DNA from: Flavobacterium sp. CF136
GTDB taxonomy: Bacteria > Bacteroidota > Bacteroidia > Flavobacteriales > Flavobacteriaceae
Assembly: GCF_000282055.1 (NCBI RefSeq)
Contig: NZ_AKJZ01000072.1
Coordinates: 1-43,204, forward strand
Direction: 5' to 3'
Length of the DNA: 43,204 nucleotides
This document shows, in pieces, positions 19,089-27,999 of the stretch (within the stretch, counting starts at the first letter, position 1; each line of letters starts with the position of its first letter). The notes under the pieces were generated by a model, which saw only the letters and a list, made by a program, of their open reading frames with translations, was not told where the DNA came from and ran no database searches. A program made the translations under genes and the position numbers.

Positions 19089-19538
19089 TTAAACTAATAA
19101 TTTCTTAACAATTGTAGAAATTGTTTTTCCTTCAGCAGTTCCGCCCAATTGAGCAGATGCTAATCCCATTACTTTACCCATTGAAGCAATTCCTGATGCT
19201 CCTGTTTCAGCAATAATTTTAGCAATTACAGCTTCTACTTCAGCTTCGCTTAATTGAGCCGGTAAAAACTTCTCGATTACAGCAATCTGAGCTAATTCAG
19301 GCTCAGCCAAATCAGGACGATTTTGTTCTGTAAAAATTCTTGCACTTTCTTTACGTGTTTTAACCAGCTTTTGAAGCAATTTAATTTCATCGTCTTCCGT
19401 CAGTTCTTCTTTAGAACCTGAAGAAGTCGCTGCCAATAACATTTCAGATTTAATTGCTCTTAATGCTTCTAATGCTACTGTATCTTTTGCTCTCATGGCA
19501 GTTTTAATCTCTTCCATGATTTGTGTTTGTAAACTCAT
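19089..19538 (-). CDS. yqeY: GatB/YqeY domain-containing protein
   Basis: This 149-residue protein consists of one YqeY domain, related to the C-terminal tRNA-binding tail of amidotransferase subunit GatB. Signature segments are MEEIKTAMRAKDTVALEALRA and KLVKTRKESARIFTEQNRPDLA. The C-terminal helical part includes EKFLPAQLSEAEVEAVIAKI and GKVMGLASAQLGG. The biochemical role of stand-alone YqeY proteins is not established; a tRNA- or amidation-related function is assumed from the fold. It lies downstream of ftsZ, as in relatives, but is separated by a terminator and a REP-like repeat, so it probably has its own promoter. A tRNA gene follows on the same strand. Confidence 0.92.
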   Translation of the reverse strand: MSLQTQIMEEIKTAMRAKDTVALEALRAIKSEMLLAATSSGSKEELTEDDEIKLLQKLVKTRKESARIFTEQNRPDLAEPELAQIAVIEKFLPAQLSEAEVEAVIAKIIAETGASGIASMGKVMGLASAQLGGTAEGKTISTIVKKLLV

Positions 19539-19629
19539 TTTATTTTTTATTTTGAATAAGCAATGCTTATAAATTGATATTATTATTTGAAAATTTGCTC
19601 CTGACTAAATTATAAAAATATATTTTTTG

Positions 19630-19718
19630 TCTAGCTGAGCGGAGTCGAAGCCCTTTTTTACAATAAGCCTTCGACTTTAGCCTGTCCTGAGCTTTTGTCG
19701 AAGGGCTCAGGGTGACAA
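19630..19718. repeat. REP-like dispersed repeat, compound copy
   Basis: Two related halves in opposite orientation: CTGAGCGGAGTCGAAG (19635-19650) and, further on, CCTTCGACTT...TCGAAGGGCTCAGGGTGACA. They can fold into a long GC-rich cruciform that stands out from the AT-rich surroundings. The same core appears at 37912-37934 and 43165-43192, so this is a dispersed repeat family. Placement between ftsZ and yqeY is intergenic, as REP elements usually are. Confidence 0.8.
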
Positions 19719-19780
19719 TATTTTTTAAATATAAATACTTTTAAAGTCAAATTTCTAAATTCTGTGCGAAGATAAAAAAA

Positions 19781-19814
19781 ATAACCCGAAAATTAAATCC
19801 AATTTTCGGGTTAT
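19781..19814 (-). terminator. Terminator of the dcw operon, after ftsZ
   Basis: A perfect 14-bp stem (ATAACCCGAAAATT / AATTTTCGGGTTAT) with a 6-base loop lies 21 bases past the ftsZ stop codon. On the minus strand it is followed by seven T. This marks the likely end of the division-gene transcript. Confidence 0.92.
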
Positions 19815-19835
19815 CCTATTATTATGGATTTAATA

Positions 19836-21830
19836 TTAATCTACGTTATCGTGCAAAAATGAATTATTTGAACGCAATTGTAAATCATTATTACTGTCAG
19901 TACCAACAGAAATTCTTGAATTGGCTGTATTTGATTGTGTATTTGAAAGATCGATACCCAATCTTTTGTAAGCAGGCTCTTTTTCAAGTTCATCAATTCT
20001 CGAAACATTATTATGAAATTTATAGTTAAACTCCTTTAGTTTCTTTCTTCTTTCTTCAGCTCTTAACCTCAAAGTCTCTTCGATTGTTAATTCCATCGGA
20101 GAAATATTTTCAGCAGACGGCAAACTGGTTTCCTGAGCAAATTCAGCTCTTGGTTTCAAAGTGATATTTAATTCCTCAGGAATTACATCTTCTACGACTT
20201 TTTCAATTGGTTTTGATGTAACTAAATCATTCTCAACCTCCATATACTCTTCTAACGAATACTTAATGATTCCGTTATCAGAAAGTTCCGTTACCGGTAC
20301 AAATTGCACAGGATCATTTACTTTTATATTACGGGTTTCATTTGTCAGTTCGAATAAAATTTTACTTTCCTGCTCAGCAACCGGTTCTTTTTTCACTTCC
20401 GGTTCCGCTCTGAAAAGAGGTAAATCAAATGAAAAAGTAGTTTGTTCTTCTCTTTCAATTATTTTTTGCTGAACTGGTTTAAATTCTTGAAAAGTTTCAA
20501 CTTCAGGCGATGAAATATTAAAATCAATATCTGTAATTGGTGAAACAATTTCAAAAGTTACATCAAGGTTTTTAATAAACTCAGACATTACCACTAACTC
20601 TTCCTGATTCATTGATGTAGATGCTGTAACCGGAGCAACTGCAACCGGAGCAGAAACTACAGGGGTTGTATCTTCCATCAGTTCAAAAACAATTTTCTCT
20701 TCTGGTTTAGCAGTAGATGTAGCTGTTTCAGCATTTAAATCGAAAGAAGTAAGTGTTTTATTCGTTAGATTATGAACACTTCTTTGTTCATCTTCCAATG
20801 TATGGATGATTTTTTTAGGTTCAGTATTTACGATTTCATTTTGTTGTTCAACATCAAAACCGGTAGCAATAATTGTCACGGCAATAGCTTCACCAAGAGT
20901 TTCGTCTTCACCAACTCCCATGATAATATTAGCATTGTACCCTGCTTCTGCCTGAATATGATCATTGATTTCTCCAATCTCATCAAGCGTAATTTCGTTT
21001 GATCCAGAAACGATAAGCAACAATACGTTTTTGGCTCCTGTAATTTTGTTGTCGTTTAGTAACGGAGAATCCAATGCTGAAATAATAGCATCTTTTGCTC
21101 TGTTCTCCCCTTCGGCAACAGAAGATCCCATGATAGCAGTTCCACTGTTTGCTAAAACAGTTCTTGCATCACGTAAATCGATATTTTGAGTATAGTGGTG
21201 TGTGATAACTTCAGCAATCCCTCTGGAGGCAGTTGCCAAAACTTCATCAGCCTTTGAGAATCCTGCTTTAAAACCTAGATTTCCGTATACTTCTCTTAAT
21301 TTATTATTATTGATTACAATTAATGAATCGACCTGCTTACGCAATTTTTCGATCCCTAAAAGTGCTTGTTCCTGACGCACTTTTCCTTCAAACTGAAACG
21401 GAATTGTTACGATACCAACTGTCAAAATCTCTCTTTCTTTTGCCAATTGTGCAATTACCGGAGCAGCACCAGTACCTGTTCCTCCACCCATACCCGCGGT
21501 GATAAATACCATTTTAGTACCACGCTCTAACATTTTTTCTATTTCAGCGATACTTTCAATAGCAGATTGTTGTCCAACATCAGGGTTTGCCCCTGCACCA
21601 AGACCTTCTGTTAAATTTACACCTAATTGAATTTTATTTGGTACGGCACTGTTTTGAAGTGCTTGTGAATCTGTATTACAAACGATAAAATCTACCCCTT
21701 TAATACCTTGCTTGAACATGTGGTTTATGGCATTACTTCCGCCTCCGCCTACACCTATTACTTTGATTACATTTGACTGATTTTTTGGTAAATCAAATGA
21801 AATACTTCCAAATTCTGAGTTGCTCATCAT
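19836..21830 (-). CDS. ftsZ: Cell division GTPase FtsZ
   Basis: This tubulin homologue polymerises into the Z-ring at the division site. The GTPase domain (about 20-205) has the glycine-rich GVGGGGSNAI and the tubulin signature GGGTGTG at about residues 115-121. The T7 synergy loop NIDLRDARTV keeps its acidic residues. The second domain ends near residue 340. The protein is 664 residues against about 380 in Escherichia coli. The extra length is a C-terminal tail rich in Glu, Pro, Thr and Val, with a late basic helical stretch (LRAEERRKKLKEFNYKF) and the end SFLHDNVD. Long tails are common in FtsZ of this phylum. Two adjacent ATG codons are possible starts. It is the last gene before the operon terminator. 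Confidence 0.98.
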   Translation of the reverse strand: MMSNSEFGSISFDLPKNQSNVIKVIGVGGGGSNAINHMFKQGIKGVDFIVCNTDSQALQNSAVPNKIQLGVNLTEGLGAGANPDVGQQSAIESIAEIEKMLERGTKMVFITAGMGGGTGTGAAPVIAQLAKEREILTVGIVTIPFQFEGKVRQEQALLGIEKLRKQVDSLIVINNNKLREVYGNLGFKAGFSKADEVLATASRGIAEVITHHYTQNIDLRDARTVLANSGTAIMGSSVAEGENRAKDAIISALDSPLLNDNKITGAKNVLLLIVSGSNEITLDEIGEINDHIQAEAGYNANIIMGVGEDETLGEAIAVTIIATGFDVEQQNEIVNTEPKKIIHTLEDEQRSVHNLTNKTLTSFDLNAETATSTAKPEEKIVFELMEDTTPVVSAPVAVAPVTASTSMNQEELVVMSEFIKNLDVTFEIVSPITDIDFNISSPEVETFQEFKPVQQKIIEREEQTTFSFDLPLFRAEPEVKKEPVAEQESKILFELTNETRNIKVNDPVQFVPVTELSDNGIIKYSLEEYMEVENDLVTSKPIEKVVEDVIPEELNITLKPRAEFAQETSLPSAENISPMELTIEETLRLRAEERRKKLKEFNYKFHNNVSRIDELEKEPAYKRLGIDLSNTQSNTANSRISVGTDSNNDLQLRSNNSFLHDNVD

Positions 21831-21866
21831 CTTTTTGGTTTTTGAAATTCTTATTTAATACATTTT

Positions 21867-21894
21867 TTACTTCTTGACTTGGGGCAACAAGTAA
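21867..21894. repeat. Inverted repeat in the ftsA-ftsZ gap
   Basis: Arms TTACTTCTTG and CAACAAGTAA pair at nine of ten positions around 8 bases. The stem sits in the 78-base leader of ftsZ, with no T-run typical of a terminator. It could influence stability or translation of the ftsZ message (inference). Confidence 0.45.
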
Positions 21895-21908
21895 TTCCTT
21901 TTCTTAAC

Positions 21909-23318
21909 TTATTCTGCGTTGTCTAAAAAATCTTTGATTTTATCGACATATCTATCAAAAAATGACCTTCTTATTTTAGTTTCTGTAGATTCCTCAACAG
22001 CAACATTATTATTAACGTCTCTGGATTGTTCAATAGTTTCCACTCTTTCAACGTAGTTTTCTTCAACTTCGTATCGCTGTTGAACCGGAGGAGGAGTATT
22101 TCTGTACACTACTCTTGGCTGCTCATTCACAACCTCCACCCTAACAGCACTTTGCGTACTATTCTCGATACTATTCATTACTAATCCAACTGCCGTAGCA
22201 AATAACGGACTTGAAATTTCTTCACTTGAATTACCTGCTAAATGCTCGTTTGGATATCCAATTCTGGTATCCATACCTGTGATGTACTCAACTAATTGTT
22301 TGATATGTTTTAGTTGTGCTCCTCCACCGGTAAGAACGATTCCTGCAATCAATTTTTTACGGGGATCTTCATGACCATAAGCTTTAATTTCAGCAAAAAC
22401 CTGTTCTACAATTTCCACCACACGGGCGTGAATGATTTTAGATAAGTTTTTAAGCGAAATTTCTTTTGGCTCTCTGCCTCTTAATCCCGGAATAGAAACA
22501 ATTTCGTTGTCTTTATTTTCTCCCGGCCAGGCTGATCCGAATTTTATTTTTAAAAGCTCCGCTTGTTTTTCGATAATTGAACATCCTTCTTTAATATCTT
22601 CTGTAATCACATTCCCTCCAAACGGAATTACAGCAGTATGACGAATGATCCCATCTTTAAAAATGGCCAAATCTGTTGTTCCCCCACCAATATCGATAAG
22701 CGCAACACCAGCTTCTTTTTCTTCCTGACTCAAAACTGCATCAGCAGAAGCTAATGGTTCTAATGTCAATCCGGACAATTCGATTCCTGAACTCTGAATA
22801 CATCTTCCAACATTTCTGATTGATGATGCCTGGCCAACTACAACGTGAAAACTGGATTCTAATCTTCCGCCATACATTCCGATGGGCTCTTTTATTTCAG
22901 ACTGTCCGTCAATTTTAAATTCCTGTGGCAAAACGTGAATAATTTCTTCTCCCGGTAACATCGCCAATTTATTTACCTGGTCAATCAAAAGCTGAATATC
23001 ATTTTCGCCAATTACTTCTTCCGGATTACTGCGGCTGATGTAATCTGTATGCTGAATACTTCTGATGTGCTGTCCGGCAATCCCAACGACAACATCTTTA
23101 ATTTTATAACCTGAATTATTTTCGGCCTCAAGAATAGCTTGCTGAATGGATTGAATAGTTTGCGTAATGTTATTTACAACACCTCTCGCAACACCCAAAC
23201 TTTTGGATTTGCCTATTCCCAAAATTTCCAGCTTACCATACTCATTTTTTTTGCCTATCATGGCAACTATTTTGGTTGTTCCAATATCTAGACCTACTGC
23301 AATGTTATCTTTTTCCAT
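21909..23318 (-). CDS. ftsA: Cell division protein FtsA
   Basis: This 469-residue actin-like ATPase tethers FtsZ to the membrane and recruits later divisome proteins. Motifs are phosphate-1 VGLDIGTTKIVAMIGKK, the SHS2 (1C) insertion at about 85-165 with LPQEFKIDGQ, phosphate-2 ALIDIGGGTTDLAIF and adenosine motif IAGIVLTGGGAQLKHI. The C-terminal extension after about 385 ends in the amphipathic RRSFFDRYVDKIKDFLDNAE, the expected membrane-targeting helix. The gene starts six bases after ftsQ ends and is followed by ftsZ after 78 bases, the canonical order. Confidence 0.97.
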   Translation of the reverse strand: MEKDNIAVGLDIGTTKIVAMIGKKNEYGKLEILGIGKSKSLGVARGVVNNITQTIQSIQQAILEAENNSGYKIKDVVVGIAGQHIRSIQHTDYISRSNPEEVIGENDIQLLIDQVNKLAMLPGEEIIHVLPQEFKIDGQSEIKEPIGMYGGRLESSFHVVVGQASSIRNVGRCIQSSGIELSGLTLEPLASADAVLSQEEKEAGVALIDIGGGTTDLAIFKDGIIRHTAVIPFGGNVITEDIKEGCSIIEKQAELLKIKFGSAWPGENKDNEIVSIPGLRGREPKEISLKNLSKIIHARVVEIVEQVFAEIKAYGHEDPRKKLIAGIVLTGGGAQLKHIKQLVEYITGMDTRIGYPNEHLAGNSSEEISSPLFATAVGLVMNSIENSTQSAVRVEVVNEQPRVVYRNTPPPVQQRYEVEENYVERVETIEQSRDVNNNVAVEESTETKIRRSFFDRYVDKIKDFLDNAE

Positions 23319-23324
23319 TTTCTA

Positions 23325-24047
23325 TTATTTTGTGCAAACTACTTGTTCCGTAAACCTGAGATCAATTTTATTGTATTTATATAACGAACTGTCTAAAACT
23401 GCTTTTTGAAAAAAGGCTTTATAATTTCTGAATTTTTCATCTACATTCATCGTTCTTCCAAAATCAATGAAGTAATTATAATTTCTGTTAAACATTTTTA
23501 AGCTCCCATTAGGCATAATTTCAATTGCAATGATGTTTTTTTTCAAAAACGCATCGTCATAAATTGTGCGAAAGAGAGTAGCTAAATCTTCGTTATTTTT
23601 TTTATTTATTGCCCCGGAAACAAGAGGGACCCGCGCTGTAAAATTGTCTGACAAAGGCATTTCATTACCCTCATAATCAATATAAAAAGACCTATCGCCA
23701 TCGTAAATACGGGCAATCGGGGTCTTCTGTTTTACTACCGCTTTTAGAACACCATCGATACTTACAAATACATCTGACTTTTCAATCATCTCTTGCGTAT
23801 CCAGGATTTTTTCTATTTTATTCAAATCTAACTCATCTTTTCGGATACTGGAAGCGTCTTTTTTATTTTCTATCAACAATTTATTAACCGTTTCCGGCTT
23901 CACGAAAATCGCATTTTCTCCTACAAAAACGACCATAGCTTTTTTTAATTTTCTATCTCCGTTTCTATGTTGGGCAAACGAATACAAAAAAAGTACAACC
24001 CCAAAAATTAGAATTAATCGAATATTTGTCCAATTAAATAGTTTCAT
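23325..24047 (-). CDS. ftsQ: Cell division protein FtsQ/DivIB
   Basis: A 240-residue bitopic inner-membrane protein of the divisome that links FtsL/FtsB-type partners with FtsI and FtsW. It has a short cytoplasmic start and a membrane helix at about 8-25 (IRLILIFGVVLFLYSFA). A periplasmic part follows: a POTRA-like region (about 30-110) and a beta domain (about 115-235) including RIYDGDRSFYIDYEGNEMPLS. Sequence conservation is low in this family, so position between murC and ftsA carries much of the call. The gene overlaps murC by 14 bases. Confidence 0.92.
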   Translation of the reverse strand: MKLFNWTNIRLILIFGVVLFLYSFAQHRNGDRKLKKAMVVFVGENAIFVKPETVNKLLIENKKDASSIRKDELDLNKIEKILDTQEMIEKSDVFVSIDGVLKAVVKQKTPIARIYDGDRSFYIDYEGNEMPLSDNFTARVPLVSGAINKKNNEDLATLFRTIYDDAFLKKNIIAIEIMPNGSLKMFNRNYNYFIDFGRTMNVDEKFRNYKAFFQKAVLDSSLYKYNKIDLRFTEQVVCTK

Positions 24048-25383
24048 TTAACATTTTTTTGATTGATGGAACCATTTCACCAATATCACCAGCTCCTATT
24101 GTTACAATTATTGGCGCATCACTGGCTTTAATCTGCGCTAATAAATCACTTTTTGCAACAATTTTTTTGTTCGAATTTGTCATTTTATCCATTAACCATT
24201 CAGAAGTAATCCCTTCCATTGGTAATTCGCGTGCCGGATAAATATCCATTAAAAACACTTCATCAAAAGCAGATAAACTTTCCGCAAATCCATCAGCAAA
24301 ATCTCTTGTTCTGCTGAATAAATGCGGCTGAAAAACTGCTAATACTTTGCGTCCCGGATATAACTCGGTAACCGCCTGATGCACTGCATTTATTTCTGTT
24401 GGATGATGTGCGTAATCATCGATATAGACTAATTTTTCTGATTTTATCTGATAAGAAAAACGTCTTCTTATTCCATTAAATGATGCAATCGCTTTTGCAA
24501 TTTTATCTGTTGGCGTACCAAAAGTTTTTGCCATTGCAATAGCCATCAATGCATTCATTAAATTGTGTTTTCCAGGCAATCCAAAATGCAGATCTTTCAT
24601 GATTTCTGATGGTGTCTGCACATCAAAAACATAACTTCCATTTTCTATACGAACATTCAGTGCCTTATATGCAGCATCCTCGTTAATAGCACATTGAACC
24701 CCTTCTATCCACAATTCTTTAGTAATAAATAAATTATGTTTATCTTCTACTTTTGAAGCAAATTCAAGAAATGAGGCTTCAATAGCATCACTGGTTCCAT
24801 AAATATCCAAATGGTCAGCATCCATTGATGTAATGCAGGCTATATCCGGGTGTAAATGCAAAAACGACCTGTCAAATTCATCTGCTTCCACAACGGTTAC
24901 ACTTTTCCCGCTTCCAATTAAATTCGAATTATAATTCTCAACAATTCCACCAACAAAAGCTGTAACATCAGCACCACTTTCATATAAAACATGCCCTAAA
25001 ATACTTGATGTTGTAGTTTTTCCGTGCGTACCCGCTACGGCAAAACAAAATGTATCTTTAGTAATGATTCCTAAAACTTCAGCACGTTTTTTAACCTGAT
25101 ATTCTCTTTCTAAAAAATAATTCCATTCTGAATGTGTTCTTGGAACAGCCGGTGTAATAACGACTAATGTGTTTTCTACAAAATATCCTTCAGGAATCAA
25201 ATTAATATTATCTTCAAAATGAATATTAATACCACTTTCAATCAACTCATTTGTCAGCATTGACGGTGTTTTATCGTAACCTGAAACCTGTTTTCCGATA
25301 TTTTTAAAATAACGGGCAAGAGCACTCATTCCGATACCTCCGATGCCAATAAAATAAACGTTTTGTATTTGATTTAAATTCAT
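24034..25383 (-). CDS. murC: UDP-N-acetylmuramate--L-alanine ligase MurC
   Basis: This cytoplasmic ATP-dependent ligase adds L-alanine to UDP-MurNAc, the first amino acid of the peptidoglycan stem. The 449 residues follow the Mur-ligase plan. An N-terminal Rossmann-like domain has GIGGIGMSALARYF. The central ATPase has the P-loop AGTHGKTTTSSILGH, the acidic VVEADEFDRSF and the later Mg site SMDADHLD. The C-terminal domain has DDYAHHPTEI and AVFQPHLFSRTRDF. The HxGKT form of the P-loop (AGTHGKT) separates MurC from MurD and MurE. The gene's end overlaps ftsQ by 14 bases, which suggests coupled translation. Confidence 0.98.
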   Translation of the reverse strand: MNLNQIQNVYFIGIGGIGMSALARYFKNIGKQVSGYDKTPSMLTNELIESGINIHFEDNINLIPEGYFVENTLVVITPAVPRTHSEWNYFLEREYQVKKRAEVLGIITKDTFCFAVAGTHGKTTTSSILGHVLYESGADVTAFVGGIVENYNSNLIGSGKSVTVVEADEFDRSFLHLHPDIACITSMDADHLDIYGTSDAIEASFLEFASKVEDKHNLFITKELWIEGVQCAINEDAAYKALNVRIENGSYVFDVQTPSEIMKDLHFGLPGKHNLMNALMAIAMAKTFGTPTDKIAKAIASFNGIRRRFSYQIKSEKLVYIDDYAHHPTEINAVHQAVTELYPGRKVLAVFQPHLFSRTRDFADGFAESLSAFDEVFLMDIYPARELPMEGITSEWLMDKMTNSNKKIVAKSDLLAQIKASDAPIIVTIGAGDIGEMVPSIKKMLNETI

Positions 25384-25461
25384 AATTCAGTTTTAATGTC
25401 TTAAAGTCAAAATTTTCTAAAATCTTTTAACCTTATCTCCTTTTTATTTTTAACTAATCTT

Positions 25462-26550
25462 TTAGTTTATTAATTTAATAATCTCAGCTACAATATCTTG
25501 TGTTGCCTTCGGTTTTGCCAATCTTTTTATATTTGTGCTTAGTTGCTTTTGTTTTCCTTCATCTTTCAATAAAGCTTCAAAAACAATACTAAACTGACTT
25601 TCTAATTCTGTTTCTTTCAATAAAATAGCTCCTTTTGCATCTACAATCGCCTGCGCATTTTTTGTCTGATGATCTTCGGCTACGTTCGGTGACGGAATAA
25701 AAATTACCGGTTTCCCAACAATACATAATTCCGAAACTGATGAAGCTCCTGCTCTTGAAATAATCACATCGGCTGCAGCGTACACAAAATCCATTCTTTC
25801 AATAAAATCAACCACTTTTACATTTGGCTGATTGTATTTTTTATAATCTTCAAAATATAATTTTCCGCATTGCCAGATTACCTGAACATCCTGCGAAAGA
25901 AAATTTTGCAATTCTTTTTCAATTAACTGATTGATTCTTCTGGCACCTAAACTTCCGCCTAAAACCAATAGTGTTTTTTTGTTCGGATCTAAACCATAGA
26001 AAGCAATTGCCTCATCTCTTTTGCTATCAATATCTATTAAATCCTGACGGACAGGATTTCCTGTAAGTACAATTTTTTCTTTAGGAAAAAAACGCTCTAA
26101 GTTTTCATAGGCAACACAAATTGCATTGGCTTTTTTACTCAGCAATTTATTTGTAATACCAGGAAATGAATTTTGTTCCTGAATTACTGTCGGAATTCCT
26201 GCTGAACCTGCTGCCTGCAATAAAGGGCCGCTGGCAAAACCACCAGTTCCAATTACAACATTCGGTTTGAATTTTTTAATAATCTTTCTTGATTCCAATA
26301 AACTTGTTACCAATTTTAGCGGAAACATCATATTTTGCAACGTTAGCTTTCTCTGTAAACCTGCAATCCAAAGTCCTTTTATCTCATAACCTGCCTGAGG
26401 TACTTTTTGCATTTCCATTTTATCTTTAGCACCCACAAAAAGGAATTCGGCATCAGGAAATTGTAATTTTAATTCATTTGCAATCGCAATCGCAGGATAG
26501 ATATGTCCTCCTGTTCCGCCACCGCTTAGTATGAATTTATACTTTGTCAT
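25462..26550 (-). CDS. murG: UDP-N-acetylglucosamine:lipid I transferase MurG
   Basis: This peripheral membrane glycosyltransferase (GT28, GT-B fold) turns lipid I into lipid II on the cytoplasmic face. The 362 residues show the N-terminal glycine loop SGGGTGGHIYPAIAIANEL, the second loop VIGTGGFASGP and the acceptor-side IQEQNSFPGITNKLLS. The C-terminal donor domain has LVLGGSLGARRIN and the UDP-GlcNAc-binding ISRAGASSVSELCIVGKP. All expected residues are present and the length is normal. It lies between ftsW and murC with short gaps (49 and 78 bases). Confidence 0.98.
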   Translation of the reverse strand: MTKYKFILSGGGTGGHIYPAIAIANELKLQFPDAEFLFVGAKDKMEMQKVPQAGYEIKGLWIAGLQRKLTLQNMMFPLKLVTSLLESRKIIKKFKPNVVIGTGGFASGPLLQAAGSAGIPTVIQEQNSFPGITNKLLSKKANAICVAYENLERFFPKEKIVLTGNPVRQDLIDIDSKRDEAIAFYGLDPNKKTLLVLGGSLGARRINQLIEKELQNFLSQDVQVIWQCGKLYFEDYKKYNQPNVKVVDFIERMDFVYAAADVIISRAGASSVSELCIVGKPVIFIPSPNVAEDHQTKNAQAIVDAKGAILLKETELESQFSIVFEALLKDEGKQKQLSTNIKRLAKPKATQDIVAEIIKLIN

Positions 26551-26599
26551 ATTCTTTAAAAGTTAAAACGCCTTAAAACTATTCTATTTTTAAACTGCA

Positions 26600-27934
26600 T
26601 CATTTATTTAAAACCGCATTCATCGGATTTTTAGAATTATCTTCTATTGAATACATTTGCTCTTCTTTATACGCTTCCTCTCTTTGATCACTTGGCAAAT
26701 CTTCTTCTGCTAATTCTTTATCTATTAATCTTTGAAGTGCTTCTTTTCTTCTTTCTTTTTCTTGTTGCTCTTCAACTATTTCTTCATCTTTTTTAGTTAC
26801 ACTAATGATAATTCCGAGAGCGAAACACGTCATCCAAATTGAACTACCCCCACTACTGATTAACGGAAGTGTTTGTCCCGTGACCGGTAATAATTCAACT
26901 GCTACCGCCATATTTATCATCGCCTGGAATATCATCGGAAAACCGAGCCCGACGACGACTAATTTTCCAAACAATGTATTTGCCTTGTGAGATGCTATAA
27001 CAAATCGGAACAATAACAATAGGTATAAAAGCAAAATAGAAACTCCACCAACAAGTCCATATTCTTCAACAACTATAGCATAAATAAAATCGGATGACGA
27101 TTGCGGTAAAAAGTTTTTCTGCACGCTTTTCCCAGGACCTAAACCTCCTAATCTTCCGGATGCAATTGCAATTTTTGCCTTTTCAATTTGATAATCATCT
27201 TCGTCAGGTTTATCTGTGGTAAAATTCATAATACGACTTTCCCAAGTTGATACCCTGCTAAAGAATCTTGAATCCGGAAAAGCTTTCGCTACCAAAAGAA
27301 AAAACACCAACATTGCAATTCCTGAACCTATAATAAAACCTATATACTTTAATGGGTATTTACCAATGAATGTCAGCATCATAACCATGCAGAAAATCAA
27401 CGCTGTCGTCGAAAAATTGGCTGGTAAAATGAGTGCTAATGTTATGAAAACCGGCACCCAAAGCTGTACAAATGATGTTTGAAAAGGTTCATTTTCTTCT
27501 TTCGTTTTTGATAAATAACGAGCAACATATATAAACAATACAATTGAAGCCAAAGTAGAAGTCTGAAATGTAATTCCGATAAAAGGAACCTGAATCCAAC
27601 GACTTGCATTTGCTCCCGCAATTACTGTCCCTTTCAGCAATGTATAAAGTAATAAGATCCAAACTACCGGCAATGCAATTTTAGAAATAGCCCTGAAATA
27701 GTGGTACGGCACTTTATGCACCCAATAAATAATCAGGAATCCGATGCAAATGTGCGCCAGATGTTTTACCAAATAACCCAAAGTATTTCCGGTTCCGTGA
27801 CCTATATATGCCAAATTACTACTCGCACTAAAAACAGGCATAAACGAAAACAGCGCTAATAAAGCCACAAATGACCATATTACCCTATCTCCTTTTAATT
27901 TGTTTACTAATTCTTTCATAGTGCTTAGTTTCAA
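26600..27934 (-). CDS. ftsW: Septal peptidoglycan glycosyltransferase FtsW
   Basis: A SEDS-family polytopic inner-membrane protein that polymerises lipid II at the septum with FtsI. About ten membrane helices span residues 20-380. Family signatures include ANASRWIQVPFIGITFQTS, the loop GRLGGLGPGKSVQK and the conserved SSDFIYAIVVEEYGLVGG. The last is GQTLPLISSGGSSIWMTC near the end of the membrane part. The acidic C-terminal tail of about 60 residues is cytoplasmic and rich in Glu and Lys. Alternative starts are the first or sixth codon (both ATG). It sits between murD and murG. Confidence 0.97.
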   Translation of the reverse strand: MKLSTMKELVNKLKGDRVIWSFVALLALFSFMPVFSASSNLAYIGHGTGNTLGYLVKHLAHICIGFLIIYWVHKVPYHYFRAISKIALPVVWILLLYTLLKGTVIAGANASRWIQVPFIGITFQTSTLASIVLFIYVARYLSKTKEENEPFQTSFVQLWVPVFITLALILPANFSTTALIFCMVMMLTFIGKYPLKYIGFIIGSGIAMLVFFLLVAKAFPDSRFFSRVSTWESRIMNFTTDKPDEDDYQIEKAKIAIASGRLGGLGPGKSVQKNFLPQSSSDFIYAIVVEEYGLVGGVSILLLYLLLLFRFVIASHKANTLFGKLVVVGLGFPMIFQAMINMAVAVELLPVTGQTLPLISSGGSSIWMTCFALGIIISVTKKDEEIVEEQQEKERRKEALQRLIDKELAEEDLPSDQREEAYKEEQMYSIEDNSKNPMNAVLNK

Positions 27935-27943
27935 GTTTTTCTT

Positions 27944-27990
27944 GTTTCATGTTTCAAGTTCCTCCTAACGTGAAACTTGAAACATGAAAC
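27944..27990. repeat. 17-bp perfect inverted repeat in the murD-ftsW gap
   Basis: Arms GTTTCATGTTTCAAGTT and AACTTGAAACATGAAAC are separated by 13 bases. The arms are made of the repeating word GTTTCA. The 65-base gap is almost entirely this stem-loop. There is no T-run beyond it in operon direction, and the gene order requires read-through, so RNA processing or stability is more likely than termination (inference). Confidence 0.75.
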
Positions 27991-27999
27991 TATTTTTCT

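Noticed and set aside
25384..25461. Possible hairpin in the murC-murG gap
   Set aside because: Only a five-base stem can be formed, within chance for such AT-rich sequence.
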